A stretch of DNA of 64,000 bases from Chitinophaga hostae (GTDB lineage: Bacteria > Bacteroidota > Bacteroidia > Chitinophagales > Chitinophagaceae): positions 1 to 64,000 of the forward strand of contig NZ_JAGTXB010000001.1 of assembly GCF_018224885.1 (NCBI RefSeq), in the 5' to 3' direction. Every line of letters begins with the position of its first letter. Positions within the stretch are counted from its first letter, which is position 1. A model generated the notes under the pieces. That model saw nothing but the letters and a program-made list of their open reading frames with translations. It searched no databases and was not told where the DNA came from. Below, piece by piece: positions 43,917 through 51,334 of the stretch. A program made the position numbers and the translations under genes.

Positions 43917-44606
43917 ATGTTTACCAGTTTGTTATCCCCACTGGTTCATCTGTTTTATCCGCATTGTTGTGAACTCTGCGGCACAGACCTGCAACAAACA
44001 GATGAACTGTTATGTATCCGGTGCCTGCAGGCATTGCCTGCCACACACTTTCACCGGTATCCGGCCAACCCGGTTGCCCGCATCTTCAACGGAAGAGTAA
44101 TGGTACAACAGGCCACCGCTGCCTATTATTACAACCAGTCTTCCGGCATACAGCAACTGGTACACCGGTTCAAATACCGGCAACGATCAGATATTGCGCT
44201 TTGGCTGGGTAAGCAAATAGGCTATCAGCTGCAGGACTGTTCCTGGATCAGCGATGTTGATCTGCTGGCGCCGGTACCCCTGTTTCCCCGGAAAGAAAAA
44301 CTACGCGGTTATAACCAGGCCACCCTGCTCGCCAATGGCATTGCCCGGATAATATCATTGCCAGTATACCCGGCTACGCTCTGCCGACAGCAATATACCG
44401 CCACACAAACAAAAAAAGGACGGACAGACCGCTGGCAAAATGTGTCGGCCGCTTTCAAAACCAGCGGCAACCTCAGCCCCGGATCACACGTATTACTGAT
44501 CGATGATGTTATTACTACCGGCGCCACCACAGAAGCCTGCTGCGTGGCCCTGCAGGAGGCGGGAGCCAGGGTGAGCGTATGTTGTCTGGCGTATGCATGG
44601 ACCTAG
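43917..44606 (+). CDS. ComF family phosphoribosyltransferase-like protein
   Basis: The 229-residue product has a Cys-based zinc site (PHCCELCGTDL and LCIRCL), the ComF middle region (QQLVHRFKYRQRSDIALWLG; LLAPVPLFPRKEKLRGYNQA) and a PRPP-binding loop VLLIDDVITTGATTEAC. ComF relatives assist DNA uptake and repair in naturally competent bacteria; here the position after radA fits a DNA-processing role (inference). Heptamer repeats begin at the last base of its stop codon. Confidence 0.88.
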   Translation: MFTSLLSPLVHLFYPHCCELCGTDLQQTDELLCIRCLQALPATHFHRYPANPVARIFNGRVMVQQATAAYYYNQSSGIQQLVHRFKYRQRSDIALWLGKQIGYQLQDCSWISDVDLLAPVPLFPRKEKLRGYNQATLLANGIARIISLPVYPATLCRQQYTATQTKKGRTDRWQNVSAAFKTSGNLSPGSHVLLIDDVITTGATTEACCVALQEAGARVSVCCLAYAWT

Positions 44607-44650
44607 CGGTTAGCTATTAGCAGTTAGCTATTAGCAAATGCAGCGGAGAT
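44606..44650. repeat. Four exact tandem heptamers after comF
   Basis: Beginning with the G of the comF stop codon come GCGGTTA, GCTATTA, GCAGTTA, GCTATTA, GC, then AAATGCAGCGGAG. This is the cleanest one-sided array and shows the 7-base phase well. The remaining gap to 44799 shows a near-consensus -7 box (TAACTTTA at 44740-44747) and nothing else. Confidence 0.85.
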
Positions 44651-44799
44651 TAATCAGGTCGATGATGCGGTGTTTACTGTTGTATTTGACAGGGGCCGGC
44701 CATTAACCAAAAAACTTCTTTTTTTTCATGCGGGAATGCTAACTTTACAAGTGCAGCATTTTCGCTGATCCTTTCATCAGTCTTTAAAAAATTGTCTAT

Positions 44800-45321
44800 A
44801 TGTTCAGGTTAGCAATATTATCAATTGTTATGCTTTTTGCTTCTTCCCACCTTTATGATTTTAAAGTAGATGCCGTTGACGGAGGAAAAATTGATTTCTC
44901 CAAATACAAAGGGAAGAAGGTATTAATCGTTAATACAGCATCGCTCTGTGGCAATACGCCGCAATATGAAGGCCTGGAAAAACTGTATAAGAAATACCAG
45001 GGCAAACTGGTGATCATTGGTTTTCCTGCCAATAACTTTGGTTCACAGGAACCCGGCAGTAACAAGGAAATACAGGAATTCTGCACCAAAAAGTATGCAG
45101 TGAGCTTTCCTATGGCCGCTAAAATATCCGTAAAGGGCGCCGACATACATCCGCTTTATAAATGGTTGCTGGAAGAAAGTAAAGCCAAACATTTTGAACC
45201 GGCTGAAGTTACCTGGAACTTCCAGAAATACCTCCTGGATGAAAAAGGAAACCTGGTGGCGGTATTTTCTCCCAAAACCCAACCTGAATCAGCCGAAGTT
45301 ATTGCGGCAATAGAAAAGTAG
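44800..45321 (+). CDS. Glutathione peroxidase family protein, exported
   Basis: The 173-residue product has a hydrophobic N-terminal signal (MFRLAILSIVMLFASS) and a thiol-peroxidase fold: KGKKVLIVNTASLCGNTPQY with peroxidatic Cys50, GFPANNFGSQEPGSNKEIQE, and WNFQKYLLDEKGNLV (the conserved Trp-Asn of the active site). The peroxidatic residue is Cys, not selenocysteine. It would reduce peroxides in the periplasm, probably with thioredoxin-like partners because such enzymes rarely use glutathione. Confidence 0.9.
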   Translation: MFRLAILSIVMLFASSHLYDFKVDAVDGGKIDFSKYKGKKVLIVNTASLCGNTPQYEGLEKLYKKYQGKLVIIGFPANNFGSQEPGSNKEIQEFCTKKYAVSFPMAAKISVKGADIHPLYKWLLEESKAKHFEPAEVTWNFQKYLLDEKGNLVAVFSPKTQPESAEVIAAIEK

Positions 45322-45450
45322 CGATATACGGTTTTTATTTTCCTGTTGCCAACTTTGTGTTTTAAAAGATTTTTGCAGGTGCTTGCGTTAAACGTATAGT
45401 CGTTAACGTAAGCATCCTGATATTTTTATACACAACGAGCAACTATATTC

Positions 45451-46002
45451 ATGAAACACCAACTTATCCCTTTTGGAAAACCGCTGACATGCATTGCCAT
45501 CAGCCTCCTTCTTTTTTTGTCTGCATGCCAGAACAGTGTTGACACTCCTTCCCTTGCCTGTCCGGAGATGAAAATGACTACTGCCATAGAAGGCCGCAGC
45601 AGGCCAATGAACCTTAGCAACAGCATTATATTCCGCAAAGCGGAGGATAATGAAGGCGGCGAGAAATTCTTCAGTATGGAGGCCATCTCTGATACCTTCA
45701 GGATAGTGCTGAATCTTACTGACCGGGCTCCTGATGCAACGTCGTTGAAGAATGACAGTCTGCGCCTGGATACTTTCTTCTATTCGCGGACCGGGCCTGT
45801 AAAAGGCGGGTTGGTAGCCGCAGCGATAATAGACAACACCGGCAATTATAACCCTGTAGTCACAGACACCTCTTATATCATCATTAAAAAAGTAAATACC
45901 AGGACCCAAACTATATCCGGCAATTTCTTTTTCATGGCAGATAACCTGGGCATCAGCGGCGAAGGCGCCTTTGAAAATGCCTGTTATGTGTCGTTGCAGT
46001 AA
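45451..46002 (+). CDS. Uncharacterised lipoprotein (DUF6252-like)
   Basis: The 183-residue product has a lipoprotein signal (LTCIAISLLLFLSAC). The mature part is beta-rich with FFSMEAISDTFRIVLNLTD, GNYNPVVTDTSYIIIKKVNT and TQTISGNFFFMADN, then SGEGAFENACYVSL at the end. That last pattern (isGtFxFxA ... GxF) resembles small Bacteroidetes lipoprotein domains of the DUF6252 kind; I am not sure of the family. No functional residue is evident. Confidence 0.65.
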   Translation: MKHQLIPFGKPLTCIAISLLLFLSACQNSVDTPSLACPEMKMTTAIEGRSRPMNLSNSIIFRKAEDNEGGEKFFSMEAISDTFRIVLNLTDRAPDATSLKNDSLRLDTFFYSRTGPVKGGLVAAAIIDNTGNYNPVVTDTSYIIIKKVNTRTQTISGNFFFMADNLGISGEGAFENACYVSLQ

Positions 46003-46056
46003 GGGGAGCGCCTTGGTAAAAATGACGATTATCCCCCTTTTCATTATCTTGCGCCC

Positions 46057-47196
46057 ATGCTATTTTCAGAGATCATAGGACAAGCTGATGTAAAGCAGCA
46101 GCTCATTCAATCCGTTCAGCATAACCGGCTCAGTCATGCCATGATACTGCTTGCCCCGGAAGGAGCAGGCGGCCTCCCATTGGGACTGGCATTCACACAA
46201 TACCTTGTTTGCGAAAACAAAAAGGACCAGGATGCCTGCGGGCAATGCGCTGCCTGTATCAAGGCATCGCAGTTTGTACATCCGGATATTCACTACTCTT
46301 ACCCGGTTATTCCCCGGAAGTCGGGCGATAAACCTGTAAGTACTGATTATATCAGCGAGTGGCGCGAATTTGTGGTAGCACAGCCATATGGCAATGCCTA
46401 CGACTGGCTTCAGTTTATTGGCGCAGAAAACAAACAGGGAAACATAACGGCCACGGAATGCCAGGATATTATCCACAAACTGAACCTGAAAAGCTTTGAG
46501 AGTGGCTATAAGATACTGGTCATGTGGATGCCCGAGTACCTGGGCAATGAAGGCAACCGCCTCCTGAAGCTCATCGAAGAACCGCCTAAAAACACCCTTT
46601 TTATCCTCATAGCAGAAAACCAGGAGCAGATACTGGCCACTATTTTATCAAGAACACATCTTATTAAAATAAATCCGCTGGCAAAAGCCGACATGATAGT
46701 TGCGCTGGAGGAGAGAAACAATGTACCCGCATCCCGGGCACAACAGATAGCTACTCTCACGGCAGGCAACTACAGGGAAGCCCTCTACCTGCTGCAACAC
46801 TCCGAGGATGACTATCACGAATTACTCCGGAGCTGGCTCAACCACCTGTTTACCGGGAACCGGGTAGCCCTGCAGGAATGGATAGAAGGTATTTCCAGCG
46901 CCAAAACCGGGCGGGAAAACCAGAAACAGTTCCTCCGGTACTTCATTAACCTGCTGGAACATACCATCCGGCTTCAATACCTGGATAAGAACCTGCTGGC
47001 TTTTTCCCCGGAAGAAACGGACTTTGCAGGCAAACTGGCCAAACTGGCCAATCTCGACCAGATGCAGGAAATTGCCGAAGAATTGAACAATGCCAGCTAT
47101 TATATTGAACGAAACGCCAACGGAAAGATGCTATTTCATGCACTGTCCATCAAGCTTCAATATATATTCAAAAAGAAACCTTTACCGGTTATGTAA
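46057..47196 (+). CDS. holB: DNA polymerase III subunit delta'
   Basis: The 379-residue product is a clamp-loader AAA+ subunit. It begins FSEIIGQADVKQQLIQSVQH, then LSHAMILLAPEGAGGLPLGL, where the P-loop is degenerate as usual for delta'. The zinc-binding insert reads DACGQCAACIKASQFVHPD; the sensor region reads GNEGNRLLKLIEEPPKNTLF and ILSRTHLIKINPL. It follows a weak -7-like TATCTTG with only a few bases to the ATG. ricT follows after 147 bases, as often in Bacteroidetes. Confidence 0.93.
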   Translation: MLFSEIIGQADVKQQLIQSVQHNRLSHAMILLAPEGAGGLPLGLAFTQYLVCENKKDQDACGQCAACIKASQFVHPDIHYSYPVIPRKSGDKPVSTDYISEWREFVVAQPYGNAYDWLQFIGAENKQGNITATECQDIIHKLNLKSFESGYKILVMWMPEYLGNEGNRLLKLIEEPPKNTLFILIAENQEQILATILSRTHLIKINPLAKADMIVALEERNNVPASRAQQIATLTAGNYREALYLLQHSEDDYHELLRSWLNHLFTGNRVALQEWIEGISSAKTGRENQKQFLRYFINLLEHTIRLQYLDKNLLAFSPEETDFAGKLAKLANLDQMQEIAEELNNASYYIERNANGKMLFHALSIKLQYIFKKKPLPVM

Positions 47197-47237
47197 TAAG
47201 CATCCGCATCTCCGGGGGCTTATCTGCTGCTTTTCCC

Positions 47238-47245
47238 TATCTTTG
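47238..47245 (+). promoter_or_regulatory. -7 promoter element of ricT
   Basis: TATCTTTG is a full match to TAnnTTTG, about 100 bases before the ATG at 47344. No -33 TTG is evident. Confidence 0.4.
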
Positions 47246-47343
47246 TTGCTTCCGGCCTTTTGTTTTTCTAAAAGGAAAAACGTATTTTGAAGAACTGGAA
47301 TAACCTGAAATGCTTATTTATAAAATTTAAACTAATTAATAAT

Positions 47344-48891
47344 ATGGCTTGTGCCGGATGTGGTACGGGTGTGGAAGGGAAGCCGTCAGGATGCAAGAGT
47401 AATGGAGGATGCAGCACAGGAGGTTGTAACAGACTGAATGTATTTGATTGGCTGTCCAATATTCCTCTTGGTGATAGCTTAGCACCATTTGACATTATAG
47501 AAGTAAGTTTTAACAACGGCAGCCGCAAGGATTTTTTCCGTAATGTGACCAAACAGCTCTTTGATAAAGGAGAAATGGTAACAGTGGAAGGAGTTAGCGG
47601 ATTTGACGTTGGTACAGTAAGCCTCACCGGCGAGCTGGTAAAACTGCAAATGAAGAAGCGACGCGCGGAAGACACACCCGAAGTAAAAAAAGTTCTACGC
47701 CGTTCAACTAACGACGACCTGCAGCGAATGAATGACAACAAGGCCCGCGAAAGGGAAGCGCTCATCAAATCGAGAGCACTTGCCCGTAACCTCGGACTTG
47801 AAATGAAACTCGCAGAAGTGGAAATACAGGCCGATGGCCGTAAAGCCACGTTCTTCTATACAGCAGATGATCGCGTTGATTTTAGAGAATTAATTAAAGT
47901 ATATGCCTCTGAATTCAGGGCCAAGGTGGAGATGCGCCAGATAGGCGCCCGCCAGGAAGCCGGAAAAGTAGGTGGCATAGGCAGCTGTGGCAGAGAGCTT
48001 TGCTGCTCCACCTGGCTGTCGGACTTCAAAAGCGTGAATACAACCGCTGCCCGCTATCAGAACCTGTCTATCAACCAGGCTAAGCTATCCGGACAATGCG
48101 GCCGTTTGAAATGCTGCCTGAACTACGAACTGGATACCTACCTCGATGCCCTGAAGGACTTCCCCGATGATGCTGATAACATTGAAACTGCCGGCGGCGT
48201 TGCCCACCTGCAAAAAAGGGATATCTTCAAAAGCCTCATGTGGTACTCCTACGAAGGCAGTAACAAACAATACCCGCTCACCATTTCCAGGGCTAAAGAA
48301 ATACGCCAGCTCAACAGGCAAGGCGTAAAACCAGATGACCTGAAACCAGTGGAGGTGGTAACGGCCAAACCAAAAGAAGCCGATCTCGGATACGCTGATG
48401 TGGTTGGACTGATTAGTCTGAAATCTCTCGAAAAAACAGCGCAAAAGCGTAAACAGAAAGATAAGGACAAACAAAAACAACAGAAAACCGGCGAGCAGAA
48501 ACAAGGCCAGGGCTCCGCTCAACCGAGAACGGAACAACCTAAAGGCAATCAACGGCCGGACAACCGCCAGCAGCAGGACCGTAAACCTAAACAGGAAAAC
48601 CGTCAGCAGCAACAACGGCAACCCGGTGGTAACCAACCCAAGCAGGGACGCGAACAGCAACCCCGCCCTGAACAAGGATCCCGGTCTGAACAGGGACCAA
48701 GGCAACAGGGTCAGAGACAGCAAGGACCTAGACAACAAGGACCGAAACCGTCTGCACAACCCGACCAGCCAGGACAGCAGCCCGACCAAACCGGCGGTCA
48801 GCAGGGATCTGCACCCAGACAAGACAGGCGTCCGCCCAGGCATAAACACCGCCCAGGCAATCCAAACAGGAACAACAATCCTGAAAAATAG
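47344..48891 (+). CDS. ricT: RicT/PSP1 family protein with a Gln/Arg/Pro-rich tail
   Basis: The 515-residue product has a Cys-rich N-terminus (MACAGCGTGVEGKPSGCKSN, then GGCSTGGCN), the PSP1 domain (SFNNGSRKDFFRNV; VEIQADGRKATFFYTADDRV) and the Fe-S Cys motifs GSCGRELCCSTWL and GQCGRLKCCLNYELD. From about residue 360 the sequence is low-complexity, rich in Gln, Arg, Pro, Gly and Lys, up to the end. In Bacillus, RicT (YaaT) acts in RNA maturation with RicA and RicF. Here the role is inferred from the PSP1 domain and the neighbouring holB. The start at 47344 avoids a longer TTG-started frame. A repeat hairpin starts exactly with its stop codon. Confidence 0.88.
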   Translation: MACAGCGTGVEGKPSGCKSNGGCSTGGCNRLNVFDWLSNIPLGDSLAPFDIIEVSFNNGSRKDFFRNVTKQLFDKGEMVTVEGVSGFDVGTVSLTGELVKLQMKKRRAEDTPEVKKVLRRSTNDDLQRMNDNKAREREALIKSRALARNLGLEMKLAEVEIQADGRKATFFYTADDRVDFRELIKVYASEFRAKVEMRQIGARQEAGKVGGIGSCGRELCCSTWLSDFKSVNTTAARYQNLSINQAKLSGQCGRLKCCLNYELDTYLDALKDFPDDADNIETAGGVAHLQKRDIFKSLMWYSYEGSNKQYPLTISRAKEIRQLNRQGVKPDDLKPVEVVTAKPKEADLGYADVVGLISLKSLEKTAQKRKQKDKDKQKQQKTGEQKQGQGSAQPRTEQPKGNQRPDNRQQQDRKPKQENRQQQQRQPGGNQPKQGREQQPRPEQGSRSEQGPRQQGQRQQGPRQQGPKPSAQPDQPGQQPDQTGGQQGSAPRQDRRPPRHKHRPGNPNRNNNPEK

Positions 48892-49002
48892 CTTTTAGAA
48901 AAAATGCAAAGGGGTAAAAAATGAGAGAAACATATAATTTCTTTCATTTTTTACCCCTTTGCATTTTTTCTAAAAGCTAACTGCTAAAGGCTAACAGCTA
49001 AA
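48889..49002. repeat. 36-bp inverted repeat starting at the ricT stop codon
   Basis: Arms 48889-48924 and 48944-48979 are exact reverse complements over 36 bases with a 19-base loop. The left arm begins with the TAG that ends ricT. The right arm continues in tandem heptamers (GCTAACT, GCTAAAG, GCTAACA, GCTAAAA). No gene is seen in the 245-base gap to the ndpA-like gene; the rest holds the terminator at 49009. Confidence 0.95.
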
Positions 49003-49008
49003 AAAATA

Positions 49009-49035
49009 AAAGGCCGCCCAGACGAGGCAGCCTTT
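49009..49035 (-). terminator. Terminator of the nucleoid-associated protein gene
   Basis: AAAGGCCGCC and GGCAGCCTTT pair with one mismatch around a 7-base loop. On the minus strand the stem is followed by TTTTATTTTTT. It lies about 100 bases after the stop codon of the minus-strand gene. Confidence 0.7.
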
Positions 49036-49136
49036 GTTAACAATTGGTTTTTGCTTATGAGAAAATTATAAAATGTCGTTGTTATCCCTTCACAAAATCA
49101 ACCCCACAGGTGCCTCTACTGTTCTTTTACACGGAC

Positions 49137-50189
49137 CTACGCTTCATTTTCAAACAGCAGCTTATAATAGTTCATGTTGGTGGCTTCATCAAACCCACGC
49201 TCAATCATTTCGCGGTTGCCGTGAATATACACATGAAAATTCTTATCCAGTTTCAATATACTCTTAAATACTTTCTGCTGTTTCTTTACAGCAGGTGCAG
49301 ATATTTCAAATTCATCAGGGATATCTTGCTGGAAATGATTCGCGTATTCATTTCTGTATTCCTTAAAAGAAGCAATGGCGTCGGGATGACCCAGTACCTC
49401 TTTCGCGAAATCATCCAGCTGGAATTGCTCTTTTTCCTTGAAATAGGCGGCTGATTTATTTAACAGATCTACCTGATCCACTCTATCCATCTCATATTCG
49501 GTTGGCAGCTTGTTATGTATAAACAGCTTACACATGTCTACTGCTGTTTCTGTCTGATGGTAGCTATCTTCTCTCCGCTGAACCTGTAAGAAAGCATCTT
49601 TCCAGTATACAGCCTCGGTTTGTTTGCTGTTGCTGTCTACTATACTTACCTTAAAACCTTCTGACTCTTCTGTATTAAAAACCAGGCAACCCTTGTCCAG
49701 CTTATTAATATTGATGCCATCTTCATAATTAACCTGGTAATTCTCATCTGCCAGGAACACTTTCAGATAAGTATCGCGATTCTCCGACTTGAAAATACCG
49801 ATTGCCTCCACTTCTTCTCCATCTACCTGGCACTTGCTAAAGTAGGCTATATATAGCTCTCCCCCTTTTATTTTGGGATGGGTGGAATGTTTATATAGAT
49901 GTTTGGCAATGTTCACCGACTGCTCCTGAAATTCGCTTTGGTCAGTAAATATACGTCGACAATATTGAAATATTTCATTCAATTCTATATCCGCATCATG
50001 CCGGAACCGAAAATACTCCGCTGCATTGGCAAAAGGCTGTATAAAGTAGGTAACCAATAACTGGCTGATCGTTTCATCTTCCAGCTGCAAAGGCGCTTTG
50101 GAACAGAGTAACGCCTCCTCATTGGAAGAATTCCCCACCTTGTGTATCGTTAAGTGCGCCAAATCTTTAAACTCCGAAACATGGATCAT
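49137..50189 (-). CDS. Nucleoid-associated protein (NdpA/YejK family)
   Basis: The 350-residue product matches the 37-kDa nucleoid-associated protein family: LTIHKVGNSSNEEALLCSKA at the start, SVNIAKHLYKHSTHPKIKGG, ELYIAYFSKCQVDGEEVEAI, GIFKSENRDTYLKV and the late KKQQKVFKSILKLDKNFHVY followed by IHGNREMIERGFDEATNMNY. It binds DNA; some Bacteroidetes members occur in accessory regions, but this one stands alone. A -7 box lies immediately before the start codon (50195-50202). Confidence 0.85.
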   Translation of the reverse strand: MIHVSEFKDLAHLTIHKVGNSSNEEALLCSKAPLQLEDETISQLLVTYFIQPFANAAEYFRFRHDADIELNEIFQYCRRIFTDQSEFQEQSVNIAKHLYKHSTHPKIKGGELYIAYFSKCQVDGEEVEAIGIFKSENRDTYLKVFLADENYQVNYEDGININKLDKGCLVFNTEESEGFKVSIVDSNSKQTEAVYWKDAFLQVQRREDSYHQTETAVDMCKLFIHNKLPTEYEMDRVDQVDLLNKSAAYFKEKEQFQLDDFAKEVLGHPDAIASFKEYRNEYANHFQQDIPDEFEISAPAVKKQQKVFKSILKLDKNFHVYIHGNREMIERGFDEATNMNYYKLLFENEA

Positions 50190-50194
50190 GGGCG

Positions 50195-50202
50195 CAAAAT
50201 TA
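50195..50202 (-). promoter_or_regulatory. -7 promoter element directly in front of the ndpA-like gene
   Basis: The minus strand reads TAATTTTG followed by CGCCC and the ATG. A transcript from this box would be leaderless or nearly so. Confidence 0.45.
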
Positions 50203-50336
50203 ATAAATTAGTTGACAGGCAGCAGAACCGTTTCCGGCCGTAATTAATTCTTGATAATTTCATTACATAACATCTCCCCTGCACGATTACACTGAAAAGT
50301 ACCGATTAGTTCCTTAATTTAAAGCTTTAAAATAAA

Positions 50337-51248
50337 ATGAACATGAGAAAACACATATACCTGGTGGTAATGATGGCCGGCTGGGGCCTGCCAATGATGG
50401 CCCAACAAAAAACCGCAGCCAGACCACTATACGAAGCCCGTGACCTGACCGCCGAAAATATGTTTTCCGTGAACATTGAAGGACCCAACTTTGACAAAGC
50501 AGGCAATTTTTATGTGGTAAATTTTGAGAAAGATGGCACCATCGGAAAAATAAATACCCATACCGGCAGCGGAGAAGTTTTTGTAACGCTCCCCGACAGC
50601 AGCGTGGCCAATGGCATTCACTTCAATAGCAAAGGCACCATGTTCCTACCCGATTTCATCAATCATAATGTGCTGACCATAAACATGAAAACAAAAAAGG
50701 TCAGCGTATTTGTCCATTCCAATAAATTCAATCAGCCGAATGATCTCTGTATCAATCGCAAAGACCAGATCTTTGTGTCCGATCCGAAATGGGCCAACAA
50801 CACCGGGCAACTTTGGCGTATAGATGCCAACCGCACCCCCGTTTTGCTGGAAGCCAATATGGGTACTACCAACGGGATAGAACTGAGCCCCGACGAAAAA
50901 ACCCTGTACGTAAATGAAAGCGTGCAGCGCAAGATCTGGAAATACGATGTAGACGACGCGGGCAACATCTCCCATAAAACCTTATTCGCTACCTTCCCCG
51001 ACTTCGGGTTTGATGGTATGAAATGCGATAAAGCCGGCAACCTCTATATTGCCAGATGGGGAAAAGGCGTCATCGCCGTTATGTCACCACAAGGCGCACT
51101 GATCCGCGAAGTACCCCTGAAAGGCAAACAGTGCAGCAACCTCGTTTTTGGAGATAAAGACGGGAAAACCGTTTATGTAACACTCCAGGACAGGAAGTGC
51201 GTGGAAACCTTCAGGGTAGCGATAGCGGGAAGGAGAATTACGAATTAG
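50337..51248 (+). CDS. SMP-30/gluconolactonase-like beta-propeller, exported
   Basis: The 303-residue product has a signal peptide (MNMRKHIYLVVMMAGWGLPM, then MAQ) and a six-bladed propeller of the SMP-30/gluconolactonase/LRE type: DLTAENMFSVNIEGPNFDKA, PDSSVANGIHFNSKGTMFLP, NQPNDLCINRKDQIFVSDPK, TTNGIELSPDEKTLYVNES and FPDFGFDGMKCDKAGNLYIA. The metal-binding Asn and Asp positions are present. It would hydrolyse a lactone or bind a sugar acid in the periplasm. Its last four residues and stop codon lie within an ATTCGTA-type heptamer array. Convergent with the glycoside hydrolase gene. Confidence 0.85.
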   Translation: MNMRKHIYLVVMMAGWGLPMMAQQKTAARPLYEARDLTAENMFSVNIEGPNFDKAGNFYVVNFEKDGTIGKINTHTGSGEVFVTLPDSSVANGIHFNSKGTMFLPDFINHNVLTINMKTKKVSVFVHSNKFNQPNDLCINRKDQIFVSDPKWANNTGQLWRIDANRTPVLLEANMGTTNGIELSPDEKTLYVNESVQRKIWKYDVDDAGNISHKTLFATFPDFGFDGMKCDKAGNLYIARWGKGVIAVMSPQGALIREVPLKGKQCSNLVFGDKDGKTVYVTLQDRKCVETFRVAIAGRRITN

Positions 51249-51334
51249 AAATTACGAATTACGAATTTGTGGGCAGATGACCGACGAAGTTTGACAGTCG
51301 CTGATGTTTACCCACAAATTCGTAATTCGTAATT
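51234..51334. repeat. ATTCGTA-type inverted repeat between convergent genes
   Basis: Arms 51250-51273 and 51311-51334 are exact reverse complements over 24 bases. The left side continues back into the coding region as heptamers AGAATTA, CGAATTA, GAAATTA, CGAATTA, so the repeat supplies the stop codon and last codons of the SMP-30-like gene. The right arm ends at the base before the stop codon of the minus-strand hydrolase (51335). Confidence 0.93.

Noticed and set aside
48085..48849. Leucine-rich open frame on the strand opposite ricT
   Set aside because: It is the complement of the Gln/Arg/Pro-rich tail of ricT, which gives apparent membrane-like text by chance.
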